Origin: VRUB01 sp046758085
Lineage (GTDB): Bacteria; Pseudomonadota; Gammaproteobacteria; Acidiferrobacterales; SPGG2
NCBI GenBank assembly: GCA_046758085.1
Contig: JBHHZP010000157.1
Coordinates: forward strand, 1 to 8,127
Reading direction: 5' to 3'
DNA: 8,127 bases
The stretch's first letter is position 1; each line of letters begins with the position of its first letter. This document shows positions 6,094 through 8,127 of this stretch, piece by piece. The position numbers and the translations under genes were made by a program. A model generated the notes under the pieces. The model was not told the DNA's origin. It was given only the letters and a program-made list of their open reading frames with translations, and searched no databases.

Positions 6094-7412
6094 GGGCGGC
6101 AAGAATCGGCATTCTCGGTTTAGGCACCGTTGGCTGCGGTACCATCAACGTGTTGCTGCGGAATGGTGAGGAGATTGCACGGCGCGCCGGACGAGCGATC
6201 CGGGTGATCCAGGCGTCAGTGCGCGACCTCAGCAAAACGCGGGCCTGCCCCATTGATGACATCGCCCTGACGCAGGATCCGGTAGAGATAGTAAGCAGCC
6301 CTGATATAGATGTCGTTGTCGAGCTCATTGGCGGTTACCATCCTGCCCGCGAGCTCGTACTACAAGCCATCGCTGCGCGAAAACATGTGGTCACGGCCAA
6401 CAAGGCAATGATCGCCGTGCACGGTAACGAGATTTTTACGGCAGCCCAGGAGCAAGGCGTCATGGTGGCCTTCGAGGCAGCAGTTGGTGGCGGCATACCG
6501 ATTATCAAGGCAATTCGCGAAGGGTTGTCCGGAAATTGCATCGAGTGGCTGGCAGGAATCATTAACGGTACGGGAAATTTCATTCTTACCGAGATGCGTG
6601 ACAAGGGAAAGGCGTTCGATGAGGTTCTTGCTGATGCGCAACGTCTCGGCTACGCCGAAGCGGATCCAAGACTGGATGTCGAAGGGATCGATGCCGCACA
6701 CAAGCTCACTATCCTCGCGTCCATCGCTTTTGGTATCCCGCTCCAATTTGATAAGGCCTACACCGAAGGCATTACCGAGATCACGCCGGCCGACGTTATG
6801 TATGCCGAGGAGCTGGGGTACCGTATCAAGCATTTGGGGATTGCGCGGCGGGCAGACAGCGGCGTCGAGCTGCGCGTGCACCCTACTTTGATTCCTGAGC
6901 GCCGGCTAATCGCCAACGTGAATGGCATTATGAACGCCGTGCTGGTAAAGGGTGATGCACTGGGGCCCACACTTTATTATGGTGCCGGTGCCGGCGCCGA
7001 CCCGACCGCATCCGCGATCGTTGCTGATCTGGTCGACGTGGTTCGTACGCTGACGACTGATCCGACCAACCGGGTCCCGCACCTCGCGTTTCAGCCCGAC
7101 GCGCTGTCAGATGTGCACATTCTACCGATGGCGGAGGTCGAAACCTCGTACTACTTGCGCATGAACGCGCTTGATCGTCCGGGGGTGTTGGCCGAGGTTG
7201 CGCAGCTGCTGGCTAACTTTAATATCAGCATCGAGGCCGTCATCCAGAAGGAACCTGCTGAAGGCGAAGACAGGGTACCTTTGATCATGCTGACTCATCG
7301 CGTGGCCGAAAAGAATATGAATAGCGCCTTGGAGAAAATCGAAGCGCTCGACAGCATTGGAGGCAAGGTGATGCGCCTGCGCCTGGAGCACTTGCACAGC
7401 GATTGGATGTAG
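6090..7412 (+). CDS. hom: Homoserine dehydrogenase with C-terminal ACT domain
   Basis: The 440-residue monofunctional enzyme reduces aspartate semialdehyde to homoserine with NAD(P)H, the branch step to threonine, isoleucine and methionine. The Rossmann motif GILGLGTVGCG lies at 7-17 and the catalytic lysine K105 in TANKAMIA. GGGIPIIKAIREGL is at 133-146, GIINGTGNFILTEM at 156-169, and the substrate segment with E190, D192 and D201 through K205 (EADPRLDVEGIDAAHK) is at 190-205. An ACT domain at about 354-431 (SYYLRMNALDRPGVLAEVAQLL) suggests feedback control by threonine, as in this family. No aspartokinase domain is fused. The ATG at 6090 overlaps the alaC stop (ATGA), with AAGAGG six bases upstream. 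Length is typical of the 430-440-residue family. The usual follower thrC is not seen in the 715 bases after the stop. Confidence 0.96.
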   Translation: MRAARIGILGLGTVGCGTINVLLRNGEEIARRAGRAIRVIQASVRDLSKTRACPIDDIALTQDPVEIVSSPDIDVVVELIGGYHPARELVLQAIAARKHVVTANKAMIAVHGNEIFTAAQEQGVMVAFEAAVGGGIPIIKAIREGLSGNCIEWLAGIINGTGNFILTEMRDKGKAFDEVLADAQRLGYAEADPRLDVEGIDAAHKLTILASIAFGIPLQFDKAYTEGITEITPADVMYAEELGYRIKHLGIARRADSGVELRVHPTLIPERRLIANVNGIMNAVLVKGDALGPTLYYGAGAGADPTASAIVADLVDVVRTLTTDPTNRVPHLAFQPDALSDVHILPMAEVETSYYLRMNALDRPGVLAEVAQLLANFNISIEAVIQKEPAEGEDRVPLIMLTHRVAEKNMNSALEKIEALDSIGGKVMRLRLEHLHSDWM

Positions 7413-7430
7413 ATCCGTGATCCGGGACCC

Positions 7431-7463
7431 TCCCCTTAGTCCCGTCCCATGACGGGAGGGGGA
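7431..7463 (+). terminator. Possible hom transcription terminator hairpin
   Basis: TCCCGT (7440-7445) pairs with ACGGGA (7452-7457) around a six-base loop, and outside it TCCCC (7431-7435) pairs with GGGGA (7459-7463), giving eleven base pairs interrupted by a bulge. It starts 18 bases after the hom stop. The downstream T-rich stretch begins about ten bases later (7473-7491), so it is not a textbook intrinsic terminator. Confidence 0.45.
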
Positions 7464-7494
7464 ATTGTGGCTGTGTTTTGTCTTAGTTTTTATG

Positions 7495-7697
7495 GGCGCC
7501 TTTCGCCAAGCCAAGCGCCGAAGAAGGCGAAGCGGCCGAGTGGGGTGCAGTGGACGTTTTTTTGGTTCCCCTTACTCAAGCCGAGTGAGGCGCGCAGCCG
7601 AAGCCCCGGCCCGAGTAGGGTGAAGTTGACTTGCTTTTTTTGGCCCCCTTGGTCAAGCCGAGCCCCGAGTGCAGACGAGGGGCGGGCCCGTAAGGGG
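7495..7697 (+). repeat. Three degenerate tandem units of a hairpin repeat
   Basis: The word CAAGCC recurs at 7507, 7577 and 7654, spacings of 70 and 77 bases. Units one and two share GAGTxGGGTGxAGTxGAC and a run of seven Ts followed by GG (7557-7565 and 7635-7643). Each unit can fold. In the first, TTCGCC (7502-7507) pairs with GGCGAA (7526-7531). In the second, CCC plus TACTC (7569-7577) pairs with GAGTAGGG (7613-7620) with one bulged T. In the third, CCCCTT (7645-7650) pairs with AAGGGG (7692-7697). The left-end repeat (1-68) is a fourth member in reverse orientation. Long open frames on both strands here are artefacts of GC-rich repeats. I saw no transposase or CRISPR-like constancy. Confidence 0.75.
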
Positions 7698-7955
7698 CGG
7701 GGGACGGATCCCCCGCGTCCGGGACAGGGATGGCCCTTCGGCGGACCCCCTGAGGCAAGCTCTGGGGCGAGGGGTGAGCCGGGAAAAGGCGAGCGTCCCG
7801 TGAATGCTCGCCCCGGCGAACGGGCTTGCCACGGAGGGCAAGCCCCGGGTTTCAAGCGCAGCAGGGATAGCGCAGCGCAGAAACCCGCGGGGTGTGCGGC
7901 CGCAGGCCGCTCCTGTGCGTCCCTGCACCCGCGGCATAGGTGCATCCGTGCACGG
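7697..7955. repeat. Non-coding block packed with short perfect palindromes
   Basis: Hairpins in order are: 7697-7704 with 7709-7716 (8 bp, 4-base loop); 7788-7796 with 7804-7812 (9 bp including one G:U); 7822-7830 with 7837-7845 (GGGCTTGCC / GGCAAGCCC, 9 bp perfect); 7843-7853 with 7880-7892 (11 bp with a 2-base bulge); 7896-7901 with 7905-7910 (GCGGCC, loop GCA); 7924-7929 with 7939-7944 (TGCACC / GGTGCA); and the palindrome CCGTGCACGG at 7946-7955. Open frames of more than 100 codons exist on both strands, but none shows a recognisable domain and they overlap one another. I regard it as a composite repeat, possibly a structured RNA, of unknown function. Confidence 0.65.
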
Positions 7956-7977
7956 AACCCGGGGGAGCGTTTCTTTG

Positions 7978-8079
7978 GGTACTTTCTTGTCGCGGAAAGA
8001 CAAATCTGACCGGATCAGATTTGGACCGCCGCAGGCGACCCGCAGGGCGAGGACCAGGGAGGGTCCGAGTCAAAGTACC
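7978..8079. repeat. Multi-branched palindromic element closed by an 8-bp stem
   Basis: GGTACTTT (7978-7985) is the exact reverse complement of AAAGTACC (8072-8079). Between them sit three smaller hairpins: CAAATCTGA with TCAGATTTG (8001-8009 and 8015-8023, 9 bp perfect, 5-base loop), CGCC with GGCG (8027-8030 and 8034-8037, loop GCA) and GGACC with GGTCC (8051-8055 and 8062-8066). I recall sequences containing TTTCTTTGGGTACTTTCTT with a matching downstream arm as dispersed repeats in gammaproteobacterial genomes. Whether this one is an RNA, a mobile palindrome or a binding site cannot be told from one copy. Confidence 0.6.
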
Positions 8080-8087
8080 TCGTCTTT

Positions 8088-8127
8088 GGGTGCGAGAACC
8101 CGATTAGAATACTCGCCGGTTAGGCGA
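8088..8127. other. Terminal non-coding stretch with hairpins, cut by the window end
   Basis: GGGT (8088-8091) pairs with ACCC (8098-8101), and TCGCC (8113-8117) pairs with GGCGA (8123-8127), where the window stops. The left side of the second hairpin continues outward as AGAATAC (8106-8112), so the arm may extend beyond the window. No gene is seen here. Confidence 0.4.

Noticed and set aside
7495..7697. Possible CRISPR array because of repeats spaced about 70-77 bases
   Set aside because: The repeated words are degenerate, the intervening parts are themselves similar rather than unique spacers, and no cas gene is present.
7490..7945. Minus-strand open frame of 151 codons
   Set aside because: Same repeat region; GC-rich sequence with few stops on either strand, no ribosome-binding site and no recognisable domain.
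7449..8009. Plus-strand open frame of 186 codons
   Set aside because: It runs through tandem hairpin units and palindromes, has low-complexity Pro/Gly/Arg/Ser composition and no domain, and overlaps equally long minus-strand frames. Its end resembles translations typical of intergenic repeats.

Overview
The window looks like chromosomal DNA from a gammaproteobacterium with moderately high G+C. The organism call rests on the surE-pcm-nlpD-rpoS order, which is characteristic of this group, and on close similarity of RpoS, Pcm, SurE, NlpD and AlaC to remembered Escherichia and Pseudomonas proteins. I cannot name a genus. The many dispersed intergenic repeats point to an environmental lineage rather than an enteric one.

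Layout. Positions 1-68 hold the end of a dispersed hairpin repeat in reverse orientation. Next comes a tightly packed plus-strand cluster: moaB (107-634), surE (695-1447), pcm (1474-2106), nlpD (2149-3042) and rpoS (3047-4033). A short convergent region (4034-4136) carries an imperfect inverted repeat with a promoter-like sequence in its loop. A minus-strand Mth938/DUF498-family gene follows (4137-4529). The 352-base divergent region 4530-4881 holds candidate promoters and a second copy of the same inverted-repeat family. A second plus-strand pair is alaC (4882-6093) and hom (6090-7412), overlapping by four bases. The last 715 bases (7413-8127) contain no credible gene and are almost entirely hairpin-forming repeats.

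How the genes relate. SurE (nucleotide phosphatase), Pcm (isoaspartyl protein repair), NlpD (activator of septal peptidoglycan amidase) and RpoS (stationary-phase sigma factor) form the classic stress and survival cluster. Here it has a MoaB-family molybdopterin protein upstream, and a strong inverted repeat covers the surE ribosome-binding region. AlaC makes alanine from pyruvate, and Hom makes homoserine for threonine and methionine. The usual partner thrC is not visible downstream of hom, where the repeat block begins.

The genes are ordinary housekeeping genes, and I see no new defence system, mobile element or gene cluster. What merits a second look is non-coding: (i) a hairpin repeat family present as tandem units at 7495-7697 and as an inverted copy at the left end; (ii) a multi-branched, stem-closed element at 7978-8079; (iii) the surE-masking inverted repeat; and (iv) the repeats bracketing the DUF498 gene.
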